Source: Prinia subflava (taxonomy: Eukaryota > Chordata > Aves > Passeriformes > Cisticolidae). Taken from it: a DNA stretch of 64,000 bases. The notes under the pieces are model-generated. The model saw only the letters and a list, made by a program, of their open reading frames with translations. It ran no database searches and had not been told where the DNA came from. Both the position numbers and the translations under genes were made by a program. How positions within the stretch are numbered: position 1 is the first letter of the stretch; each line of letters opens with the position of its first letter. This document shows, piece after piece, positions 37,021 through 47,310 of the stretch. The stretch is taken from the NCBI RefSeq assembly GCF_021018805.1, contig NC_086250.1, forward strand, positions 66,971,322-67,035,321. The letters are read 5' to 3'.

Positions 37021-37893
37021 CAAATGTTGTATTTTTTTTGTCAAAAATTCACAGTTTAACTAAGTGGGCAGTTCTCCATGGGAGAGCAAAACTCTGCAGT
37101 GTGGTTATGGTGCACAGATGATTCTTGATGACTTTCAAGAAGTTGCCACATGGCCTGAGATTTGTACAGTTCTGCAGATTGCTGCAAGTGTTGAAAAATG
37201 CCTTCACATCCCTCACTGCCTAACAATCTTACTATAACAAACAGCTCCAGCTTTTGCCTGAATTTAGGAGGAGAAAGGAATAATCATCCAGAATGACAAT
37301 TTCAGCCTGAATTATAAATCCCAAGAAAATCATTAGCAAGTTGGAAAGGGTTTTCCAGCTGAGACGGGGACAGACAAGACCCTTAATAATGTATATATCT
37401 ATGGTGGTCCTAGGCCAAAACTATTCCTGATCTGCAAGTGTCCCTTTATACCAAATGTTTGCTGTTGCTTCTTCATTCGCCAAATAAAGCAGCAGATTTT
37501 CACATATTGTGCTTTACAGATTAGCACAAATATAAGCATTTTGAAAGTGGTGTTTTTCTATTTCTGGGCTTTTCACACCAACAGCCACATGGCCCAACAT
37601 GCAAAGGGAATCCCTTTGTGTCAGATATACTCTTTTTTCTTGGGTACAGTCAATCTTCCTCTCTCAGTATTGCTCCATTTTTACATCTTTCTAGCAGTAT
37701 GTTTAGCTCTGCAATGATGTATATAAATAAATTGTGTAATTCCTTCACTATTTATTTTCAGGGTTTTTTTTTTATCCTCTTCTGGGACATAAATTTCTTC
37801 CAGCATTGCCCTGATGATTTAGGACCTGTTACATTTTCCTCCTTCCATGCAGATTTGACATCATAAAGCATGACGGTTTTAGAGCCTTTTTCT
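37021..37893. other. Unique non-coding DNA
   Basis: Nothing recognised on either strand. Confidence 0.5.
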
Positions 37894-37988
37894 AAAATAA
37901 AAATAAAAATAAAATAAAAAATTAAATTAAATTAAATTAAATTAAAATAAAATATAAAATAACCTCCCCCCCCAAAAAAAAAACCCAA
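37894..37988. repeat. Compound A/T simple repeat, (AAAAT)n then (TTAAA)n then C8/A10
   Basis: Imperfect AAAAT units pass into about five TTAAA units, then A-rich sequence, a run of eight C (37966-37973) and a run of ten A. Low-complexity DNA, probably slippage-prone. Confidence 0.85.
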
Positions 37989-40900
37989 ATAAAAAACCAA
38001 ATAGCTTAATACTGTATTAGAAATGAGCAGGAAAAGAATCACTAGGACTCACACACAAACACCATGCCTGAATGAAGTTCTCCTTTGCAGATAGGAAGAT
38101 GCTTTAATGCATCTTTGATCTGAGGCATGGAGTAATCAGAGCTAGCTCCTTTGTAAAAGAGAAAAAAAATCCATTTAAAAATAATTAGTCTCTAGTCCTG
38201 CTAGTATGCTTTTCACATTGATAATTCAAGTGAGCGTGGAGAACACTCATCTCTGGAACCAACACTGAATAATCAGATCAGTCTTCATAATGCAAATACC
38301 AGAGCAGACAGTAAAAGTGAGTGCAAGATTGATATGTTTGGAAGCCGTGTGATGCACTCCTGGTAGTCTGGAAGGCTTGGCTGGAATATGAAGGAAGCAA
38401 GATCAAAAGCATGACCACTGAGCATGTTTCAGTGTTAGCAGAGCATGTCTCTGTTAGACTGCACTACGCTCTGCTAACTGTCTGGTTATTTCCCTGTGAA
38501 CCTGCATTGATTTTCTTGCAGATTGCATTAGTTCCAGTCACAAAAGAAATTGTATCTGTTCTACAGCTAATGCAAACCTACACCCAGGATTTTCCTGAAT
38601 ACTGCTTCTTCCTGTCCAATGCAGGAATTCAAATACATCTGTGGGTGTGCATGGGCTTATAAAATGAACATCCACATAAAAAAGATACCAAAGAAGTGGT
38701 AGCAGTTAGGACTGAGGGCACTTGTAAGTCTAATACTTGCTTATTAATTACTATCTTCTCAAACTTACGAAACATCAGAGAAACCATCCTCAAAGTTTAA
38801 TTCAATCTGTAGGTGTGCCTAATCACTAAGAGCAATTAAAAGTAAATGAAATTAAAAATCCCTGAGGATCCTGTAGACATCCAGAGACAAGGTTCTGTGA
38901 CCTGTGTGCTGAGATGAAGCAGCCTCATCCAACTGAGGCAGGGCACCACACTGCAAAGCTGGTTAAATGCCTCTTTCTCTGCTGAGCTCCTTTGCCATTT
39001 ATTATCTCTTTCTTTCACCATGACACTGTGTTGATAAGAGATTTTTTTCATGAACTGTAGTCTTTCTTAGATCTACTTTTTTTATTTTTCCTTTTTCACT
39101 CCTCTCTCCCTTCTTGGTATTTTTTTTCCCTTCTTTCCACTGCATTCTTTCCACAGGACTTGAATTGCCTTGCAATTAAGGCTGAACAAATCTGTGATCA
39201 CCCTATAAATAACCAGGTGTCTGACCTCTCTGAAGTGAAGACCATGCCTTTCCCTGCTCCTTTCACTTGCTCATGGTGAGCAGGAGAAAAGGGGTTAATG
39301 CACTGCTCCTGCTATTCCCACCACCTCACATTTTGGTGTTTTTTAGTATCCTGCTGAAGCAATATGTTTTTTCTTGGGTAGTTTCTCACCTTCCTTTGCA
39401 CAGGGGCTTCTATTGCTGTGAGGGGCTGAGCTCAGCCCAAGGACCCGTGGGAGCATGATATGGAAATCCTTTCCAGGGGAGATCTGTCCAGGGATGAGAT
39501 GTACAGAGACATCCCCAAAGACCTGGGATTCTTAAAAGAACCAAAGCACTGTAAGAAAAGAAGGACTTTCCCATTTTCCAGATGGCTGTGTCTGACATGA
39601 AATTGCTTGAGGAATGTCACAATATAGCTTAGGTATTTTTCTTCTGCTTCATGGTCTTGCTTTTCCTCTTAGCAGTAAAGGTGGAGAGTTTTGTCTAAAT
39701 TTTGGCACCTGAATGTCAGAAGGCCCCTCCATTTCCTTTAAAATCCAACTAATCCTAAAGGTCAGTGGTGGCTCTCATTTGTTTCACTATGAGTAAGGGT
39801 CAAGGAACTGGCTCAGGGCTGATCCACAGAATCTGTGTTACAAGGCTCTAAAATTAGTTGAGAAATTTTCTTGCCAAAAAGTCTCTGAAAGCTGTGAAGA
39901 GGGAATTTTAGACTCAATGCTGTATCCCAAGGATCTGATCAGGACTGAAGGCTGGGAGATACAGAAGGATATTTAATCAAATGAGGCTGAGCAAGTGATG
40001 CTGGTTCCAAGCAGAGCAGAATAATTCCTTGTCTGGCAAATACAAGCTTGAAATTCCTGACCAGTTCTCATGGGAGGGAGCAACAAGGCAATGATTCAAT
40101 TGTAGGATAAACAAGGAAATTCAAATCTAAGTCTGACATAAGATCCATAAATCAACCAGTGGTGCCTAAGTATTATGGCAAATAATATTTCACCTCTTGT
40201 ACTGGTCTGACAACTGTGCAACTGCTTACAATGAAGAGAATGTTGCCCACAACTTTGACAGTCCTGGCTCTTTTGGTTTGAATCTAAATATTGCTCCAAC
40301 ATGGAGCTTGGGTGAAACTTGCCAAATTTGCAAGTTTGAAAGAGAGAGTGAAGAAATTAATCCTGGGAGACAAATAAAACACAAGGAAAATGGCATAGCA
40401 CCTAATGAAGTAATTTAAATGCAAATGAGGGAAAAGGAATATGTGAAAATTGCTGGAAATTTTTTAGAAGAATAGTTTGTGATGTCATTTCAGGGTAAGC
40501 CCTTCTGATGCCAAATTTCAGACCAGAGAGGGCTTTGTATATGTGGTGTTTGGATTTGCTTTAAGGCTGAGATGTCAACTGCCTCAGAATAGGAGGTTTA
40601 AAGTGAGTTGGCTGACAGCCTTAAGGGGAGCAGTGGGAATAAAAACTCAGTAATTGATTTGAGATGAAATATTCATATAATCCCCAGGGAAGAGGCAGCC
40701 CAATGCCCTTCTCAGCCCATATCACAGATGTCATCATTAAAGCTGGTGGTGCTCAAAACACACTTTGGCTTGATTGGCATAAAACCCCCATCACTTTTTT
40801 GGTTGGACTTTACCTGGTTGAGTTTTTTCCTCCTTTAATCCAGAATACCCTTCAGCATTCTGGCATGATCTGAAGAACTGTCTGTGTTCCCACTGAAAAT

Positions 40901-41464
40901 AAAAATGGCATCCTGGAAAAACAGATGAATTGTAGCAACTCCTCTTGTGGGGGATGCTCAGCAATTAGATGGCATTAGGCTACAGTCAGAATAAAACATG
41001 AAAGGAGCATTAAGATCATGGCTGTGCCCTTACAGGCAGACACATGGCACATGGCTCTGGAAGTGCATCCGTGACACATCTCAACAGGGGACTAGTAAAG
41101 AGATTTCTTTGTAGCACATTACAGAGGTTCCCCAGCCTCATTTAAAGACATTGTCGTGAATTTTAAGCAGGCTGGGGAGAGGGCAAGGCTGTTGTGATCC
41201 TGGAGAACAAGCTAATAGCCTTGTAGCGTAAAAGGAGAGGAGATGCACGTCGTGTCCGGAATGGCCACTTGGATTCTGCTAAATTGATAATTTCTAATAA
41301 TTGCTGAGCCTCACACTCTGTGCACTGAGTGTCTCTCAGCAGTGTGGGTTTGTGGGAGGGGGAAGGGAGGCTCTGTTTTCTCTGAGGTATAGCTGGAGCC
41401 TCCATCCTAAGCCGGTGGAAGCTTGGTTGCTACTGAATTCCATGAAAAGATGCTGGATGCTGGC
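37989..41464. other. Unique non-coding DNA with one pyrimidine tract
   Basis: No gene or mobile element recognised. A pyrimidine-rich stretch at about 39078-39157 ends in CCACAGGA and resembles a splice acceptor, but no recognisable exon follows. Confidence 0.5.
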
Positions 41465-41493
41465 GTTGCCCCTAACAACGGTTGCTAAGAGAC
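41465..41493 (+). promoter_or_regulatory. Two adjacent X-box-like (RFX) motifs
   Basis: GTTGCC-CCT-AACAAC (41465-41479) and GTTGCT-A-AGAGAC (41481-41493) both fit the X-box consensus RYYNYY, a 1-3 base spacer, RRNRAC. X-boxes bind RFX factors that control ciliary genes. No promoter or ciliary gene is visible nearby and the consensus is degenerate, so this is only a candidate. Confidence 0.2.
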
Positions 41494-41599
41494 TTCTGCT
41501 GCCATACAGAGGGATGGAAATGGCCACAGATTATGGCCCTATTTATCACAGTTGTATGAATAGTCTTGTTAAGGGAATGCATGACATATAAATTTAGCA

Positions 41600-42440
41600 T
41601 GCACATGATAGAAATGTAACACACACGTCATAAGATGAGAGTGTTCGAGCAGGGTATTTGCTGCCTTATAAATAGTTGTCTCAGCCCCTACTTGCCTCTT
41701 ACTGCTTTTGTGGTTCCTCATTAAAACTTTCACGAGAGCCTATGAATTATAAACCAGTGACTAACTGCTTAACAAATTGGCTATTTATAGGAGAGTCTAG
41801 CAGGAGTGGGGGGAGGAAAAATCCTGACAGTGTCAGTGTAACATTATTATTATTATTGTTGTTATTATAATTAATAATAATATTATTAATATTATTAGTA
41901 GGTAGCAGAGTGTGACATGTGTGGTTGGCCCAATTTTGCTTCCAATTGCTGAAGCCTGGGACTGGAGCAAGTCCCTCAGCATCCCCATCTGATCCGGAGG
42001 ATCCAGCTCCTGCCAGCCTGGATCTTAACTGGCCACAAAATGAATGGCTCCTCTTCATCATTAGATCACTTTATTAGTAAATTACTGTAGCTCTTCTGAT
42101 ATAATTCACTTCCTGGGGTGAAAAGGATTTATGCCAATACTTGTTTTGTGTTTAATGGATTCATTATGCTTTTCATCATAAAATTCATCAATGTTAATTG
42201 AACGGATTAGCTAAATGTAATTAGAAGAGGGATATCTAAGGGGGAGGGAGTGTGTCTCTATGTCTCTGCTTTCTCCTACAGCTTTTTGCTTTAACTACTG
42301 CCCAAATGTTAATTCTCCTGTTTCTATTACCCTTTCCAATTTGGCTGATCAATATAATCACTGCATTCATGGCAGGGCTTGTATGGTGTATTAGATTGCA
42401 AGTTAATTCAGGTCCAGAAGAAACATTATTGACCTTCTAA
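41600..42440. promoter_or_regulatory. AT-rich stretch resembling conserved non-coding enhancer DNA
   Basis: Long sections without stutter or repeat signature are dense in homeodomain-type TAAT/ATTA words and TATTTATAG-like words (41660-41800, 42055-42240, 42275-42420). This texture is common in vertebrate developmental enhancers. An (ATT)n-rich simple repeat at 41842-41900 interrupts it. No alignment was available, so conservation is a guess from texture. Confidence 0.2.
41842..41900. repeat. (ATT)n/(AAT)n microsatellite
   Basis: Five perfect ATT units pass through GTT interruptions into an AAT phase. The turn contains the 14-bp palindrome TAATAATATTATTA (41875-41888). Confidence 0.85.
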
Positions 42441-43236
42441 GGCCAGTGGTGTTGGTGGCAGTGGTGATGTGGGGTTTTTTTTCACAAATGTTTTATTTTG
42501 TATCAGAGTTTTGGTTAGAAAATTATACAGTTGGTCAGAATTGACCATGCAACCTGATTTTTCCCTTCTTAGTGGTACAAGTTTGTTAGCACCATCTGAT
42601 AATCATTTCCAGCCCTTGGTGGGGGAGTGTGCAGGGACGGGGTGCCAGGTACAGTTGCTGAGTGGTTTGGTTTTGGTTGGTATCAGTAAATGAAGCAGTG
42701 ATTAGATTTCTGTAGCCACTTTTCCTGCAGATAAGATAATTGAAGCTGTAGTAGCTGCCTGGGAGAGAAATGTCATACCTGCCTCACCATTTTCTTCATG
42801 TCAAGGATGCATTTATGTCACATCTTTATAGGTCAATAAACAGCTACAAGGGAATTTCAGCCGCGGGATGTTAAAGTAATGGAGCTTCCATCCTCACACA
42901 ACATTAATGCTTCTAAATAGGCTAAACCTGGTTGTTTCAAACCTCAATTACATTTACTAGGAGATAGGAAGGTAGATCTCAGATAAATCCTTGCCAAGGC
43001 AAAGAATACAGATGAGAAGACCCTTGGGCTAGGTTCAGTAATGAAATTAAGTGCTTGAAATGGAAGTGTTGCAAGTGCCAGGGCAGCAAGACCTCCTTTG
43101 CACTAGGAAATGTTAAGATAGCTCTGAACAGAAAGTCTTGAAAGCTGAACTGTGCAGAGGTTTCACAATCACTGTGGGCTGAGCTTCAGAAGGAGCCCTG
43201 CCAGAGCAGTGTGTGCCACAGCAGGAGAGGCTGAGC
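42441..43236. other. Unique non-coding DNA before the minisatellite
   Basis: No gene or repeat recognised. The part near 42690-42900 again has an enhancer-like AT-rich texture without proof. Confidence 0.45.
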
Positions 43237-44272
43237 CAGCACCCAGCATCCAGAACCCAGCACCCAGAACCCAGCACCCAGCACCCAGCATACAGCATAC
43301 ATCACCCAGCACCCTGCACCCAGCACCCAGCACCCAGCACCCAGCATCCAACACCCAGCATCCAGCATCCAGCATCCAGCATCCAGCACCCAGTATCCAG
43401 CACCCAGCATCCAGCACCCAGCATCCAGCATCCAGCACCCAGCACCCAGCATCCAGCATCCAGCATCCAGCATCCAGCACCCAGCATCCAGCATCCAGCA
43501 CCCAGCACCCAGCACCCAGCACCCAGCACCCAGCACCCAGCACCCAGCATCCAACACCCAGCACCCAGCATCCAACACCCAGCATCCAGCATCCAGCACC
43601 CAGCATCCAGCACCCAGCATCCAGCATCCAGCACCCAGCACCCAGCACCCAGCACCCAGCACCCAGCATCCAGCACCCAGCATCCAGCACCCAGCACCCA
43701 GTATCCAGCACCCAGCATCCAGCATCCAACACCCAGCACCCAGCATCCAGCACCCAACACCCAGCACCCAGCATCCAGCATCCAGCATCCAGCATCCAAC
43801 ACCCAGCATCCAGCACCCAGCATCCAGTATCCAGCACCCAGCACCCAGTATCCAGCACCCAGCATCCAGCATCCAGCACCCAGCACCCAGTATCCAGCAC
43901 CCAGCATCCAGCACCCAGCACCCAGCACCCAGCATCCAGCATCCAACACCCAGCATCCAGCACCCAGTATCCAGCACCCAGCATCCAGCACCCAGCACCC
44001 AGTATCCAGAACTCTGCACCCAGCACCCAGCACCCTGCACCCAGCATCCAGCATCCAGCACCCTGCACCCAGCACCCAGCATCTAGAACCCAGAACCCAG
44101 CATTTAGAACCCAGCACCCAATACGCAGAATCTAGAACCCAGCACCCAACATTCAGCACCCAGCATCCAGCATCCAGAACCCAGCACCCAGCATCCAGAA
44201 CCCAGCACCCAGCATCCAGCACCCTGCATCCAGCACCCAGCACTCAGCACCCAGCACTCAGCCGCCAGCACC
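43237..44272. repeat. Heptanucleotide minisatellite, 148 x 7 bp (CAGCACC/CAGCATC)
   Basis: The array is 1036 bp, exactly 148 units of 7 bp, with phase kept from first to last unit and no indel seen. The two main unit types are CAGCACC and CAGCATC. Minor types CAGTATC and CAACACC recur several times each, while CAGAACC, CTGCACC, CATCTAG-like and other odd units concentrate at the two ends. Because 7 is not a multiple of 3, every reading frame shows the same heptapeptide-like period, and long frames are open on both strands (for example 43213-44310 plus, 365 codons; 43302-44243 minus, 313 codons). These are products of the repeat, not genes. The minus strand carries GGG every 7 bases wherever CAGCACC units adjoin. 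Confidence 0.97.
43496..43544 (-). other. G-quadruplex-capable run (seven CAGCACC units)
   Basis: Seven consecutive CAGCACC units give regularly spaced GGG tracts with 4-nt TGCT spacers on the minus strand, meeting the usual G3N1-7 quadruplex pattern. A second run of five such units lies at about 43629-43663. Confidence 0.6.
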
Positions 44273-44701
44273 TGTGTCCTTGGGAGACCCAGCATCCCCG
44301 CACCGGGTGAGGGTGCCTGGGGCACAGGGCTGCTTGAGGATGTCTTTACCAAATCCCTTCTTGTCTGCTGGGCTGGCTGGGGAGCTGCCATGTGTCACAG
44401 GAGCGGGGCCCCGGGCAGTGGCAGAGCTGTCAGTGCTGTGGGAGGTTGTGGAGCGTGTCTGCACAGCGAGTTTCTCACCACACCAGCAGGGGATAGTTTA
44501 ATCTAAAGAGAATGGGACCCTGGATTCCTCTGATGCACACAGCACACTGCAGCAGGAAGGTGACATCTTGGCTCTGGTGGCTTTAGCTTGACAGTGCGTC
44601 CTGTCTTTCTCCCATCCCTTCAAGTGGGTGTGCAGGGATGGCTGGGGAATATGAGGTGGAGTTTGTCTACAAGGAAGTGATAATCTGCACCTGTATTTGA
44701 T
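44273..44701. other. Non-coding DNA right of the minisatellite
   Basis: GC-rich at first, then ordinary. No gene or repeat recognised. Confidence 0.45.
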
Positions 44702-44744
44702 TTGATTTCAACGCTTTCATTGAAATCAACACCATTGATTTCAA
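44702..44744. repeat. Three-arm repeat of TTGATTTCAA (direct, inverted, direct)
   Basis: TTGATTTCAA at 44702-44711, its reverse complement TTGAAATCAA at 44720-44729, and TTGATTTCAA again at 44735-44744. Spacers are 8 and 5 bp. The middle arm can pair with either neighbour, so two hairpins are mutually exclusive. Function unknown. Confidence 0.8.
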
Positions 44745-44893
44745 ACATACATTTATAACTGCTTCCATTTTCCACCTTTGCAATAGTTAAGTTCTTTTCC
44801 AGAGGAAGCATGAGCATGATGTTTTGTGTGAGAACAACTCCGCTGTGGGAAATCAGGCGTGTTTTTATTATCAGAGCTGAGCAATAATCTCAT

Positions 44894-45006
44894 AAAAAAA
44901 AAAAAAAAAACCCAAAAAAAAAAAAAAAAAAAAAAAAACCACAAAAAACCAAAAAAAACCACAAAAAAACCCAAAAAAACAAAAAAAAAAACACCAAAAA
45001 AAAAAA
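44894..45006 (+). repeat. 113-bp A-rich tract with CC/CCC interruptions
   Basis: Almost only A, broken by short C groups (CCC, CC, CAC), so the minus strand is T-rich with G pairs. It is not flanked by a recognisable retrocopy, and CR1 does not make poly(A) tails, so a processed-pseudogene tail is not supported. A lysine-rich frame through it (44859-45395) is a composition artefact. Confidence 0.95.
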
Positions 45007-47179
45007 CCAGTCCTGGTGTTGTAATCTTCCTTTTAACATCCAACCATCCATGCTCCTTGGCCTCTGAAAGCACCCCAAGGTGGTTTTGGGGAGACTTTCC
45101 CTCATGGGAGCTGGAGCAGACATCCATCTGCAATAGAGGGGCTCAGCTGGAACTTGTCATTGCAGGTGAGAGCAGGAGATGGTTGTGGCACAGAGAAGGG
45201 CACAGTAAGGTGATACATGGCTTGGGTTTGCCCCAGATGTGCAGTGAAATACTGATTTCTGCATGTGCAGCATGGTCTGTGTTTGGAACAAGGGCTGGGT
45301 TTCTCCCAAGTCTTCCAGGGCCAAGATGTGGCAGCTGCCTCCCAGCAGGCCAGGAGGGATCAAACTGCTCCGGTGGGGAGAACGACACCGAATAATTATT
45401 TGAGTAATAAGTCAAGTGGAAGGGTTAAATATTTTTCCGAGTCACCTTTCCATGCTTGCTATAAGCAGGTTCTATCCTGAAAGTGAGCTGCTTGTTCCTC
45501 ACCAAATGATAAATCCTAGAACCTCACAGGACCAAATGTTATTATCCTTCAAAGGTACTTATTTTCCCAGGGACATCACAGGGGGCTGCTGGCATGTCTC
45601 TGCCGATGAACCCCAAATCCAGCACTCTCTCAGCCCTGCCCAGCCTCTAGCTGCTCCTGGGTGTGCAGGCTGAGAGGGGAGGATGCTTTGGGCCGTCGGA
45701 GGGCAGGGCCCGCAGAGGGAGCTGTGGCAGCGCTTTCCCAAGAGGGATGCCCGGCTCTGAGCCAGGAGCACACCCAGGTCCTCCCGCTGGTGTCCCTGCA
45801 GAACTAAAGAGTGTCCTGTACCTGCAGCTTTGCCTTCCTGGGGCAGCAAATCCCTCTGCAGAGCCCAGAATTGATGCTGCTGCTGTGAGCGTGGGGACAG
45901 CCTGGCTGGAGAAACCACAGGGACTGTCCCTTCTCCAAGGCAGGAGCAAGATTTTCCCTTGAGTGTCACCATGTCTGCACAGCTTTTGGGGGGTCTGTTG
46001 CTCACTTTCAGAAGGAATCAGATTAAAACCCCACTAACACTTCTGTCTGCTGCCTGGCTGTGTGTGCCCACAGGAGCAGGTCTTGCAGTGTGTCCCAGCA
46101 GTGATGGCACTTGTGTCGCTCTGTGGGGACACTGGGGTGACCCAGCGTGGGTTATGGCCAAACAGACATGTACAGCACTGAAGGAGCTCCCTGACCAAGC
46201 TGGGGAAAGTGGCTTCACCCAGGTATTGCTTCATCAAGTGTAAAATCAGGAGCAGGCTATTTGTATTTACCTTCCTTGAAAAGGGTAGTGAGTTTCTTTC
46301 TTGAACAGAGCTGTGCAAGGGGACATTATTTACCTTCCAGATCTGTTTATGGGAACTTTTAATTTAATATTTCGTTGCTGATGCTCAGCAATAGACATTT
46401 TTCAGCCTGTCTTGCAAGATCTATTATCAGTGTTCACTGGACCAGATCGAAGAGAGAAACTGGTGTCTCTTATTACTTGATCTATACATGGTTTGTTACT
46501 TGGGAGAATAAAATATTCTATGCTTATAGAGAATCTGTGTTATTGAGAATTTTATCAATGCTTATTTTATGTTTATTGACGTTGCATTTAGACTGGCTAT
46601 TTGACTGCCATGTTGCATTTGATCAAGCTTAACTTTGTTTCTAGGTCACAGCAATCTCTTGCTCTGATAAAAGGTAAAGGGGGGAATTCCTATTTTAAAT
46701 GCTAAATAATTATAATTTAATTTTTTGGAGATATGCACACTGATGCATACAAGCCTTGATATCTGCCCAGTCCACTGGGGAGTCATTTTGACTTTGAAGT
46801 GCAGAACTGTGTTCATATTTAATAACCATTTCTTTTTAAAGTGAAGTTTAATGGAGGTTTGTTGGTAATTATTCTGCCTCATTGATAAAGATCCTAAACA
46901 CACAAGAGTTTCAAATTATTTCACAGCTGATTTATATGCACAAAGCATAATTAGAATCATGTAATTTCCTTGCTAGTTTGGTTCTCATTTGAATATAGAA
47001 AGATGTCACTGAGAAAAACTTTTATACTTTCTTGTTTGACTGACACCGAAAAATCAAATATGAATTGCAACCAAAAATACCATGTATAAAGTGCTGCACA
47101 CTATTACTGAGTATTATTGAAATACTGCTTTGAAGGCAGCATTATAAATTGCCTCACGGGTGCTTTTAATGTTCTCCTT
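45007..47179. other. Non-coding DNA with GC-rich pocket at 45640-45960
   Basis: No recognisable gene. The GC-rich pocket is open in several frames on both strands (for example 45559-46005 minus, 148 codons), with no known domain or exon structure. Texture resembles the pockets at 31986-32175 and 36740-37020. Confidence 0.45.
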
Positions 47180-47310
47180 ACTATATATTATCAGGGACCT
47201 TCACAAATGTCAGCTTTATAAACAACTCTATGAGAAGAGAAGATGTTTTTACCACCATTTTACAGATGAGGAGCTGCAGTACAAGAGATTATAAGGTCAA
47301 AAACGTCCAC
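47180..47310 (-). mobile_element. MIR/L2-type relic, antisense
   Basis: CCATTTTACAGATGAG (47255-47270) followed by GAGCTGCAGTACAAGAGATT is the reverse complement of the 3' part of MIR/L2-type elements (the CTCAGTTTCCTCATCTGTAAAATGG-like region, here diverged). A further weak segment at 47500-47530 may belong to the same copy. Confidence 0.5.

Noticed and set aside
36528..37059. Overlapping 163- and 126-codon frames as exons
   Set aside because: Open on both strands at once in GC-rich DNA; no domain or splice support.
43237..44272. CRISPR array
   Set aside because: Repeats are directly adjacent with no unique spacers, in a vertebrate genome.
43152..44310. Long frames on both strands through the minisatellite as repetitive proteins
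   Set aside because: All frames open because of the 7-bp period; no independent coding evidence.
44894..45006. Poly(A) tail of a processed pseudogene
   Set aside because: No gene-like sequence upstream, many C interruptions, and CR1 machinery does not generate such tails.
44859..45395. 178-codon lysine-rich frame
   Set aside because: Produced by the A-rich tract.
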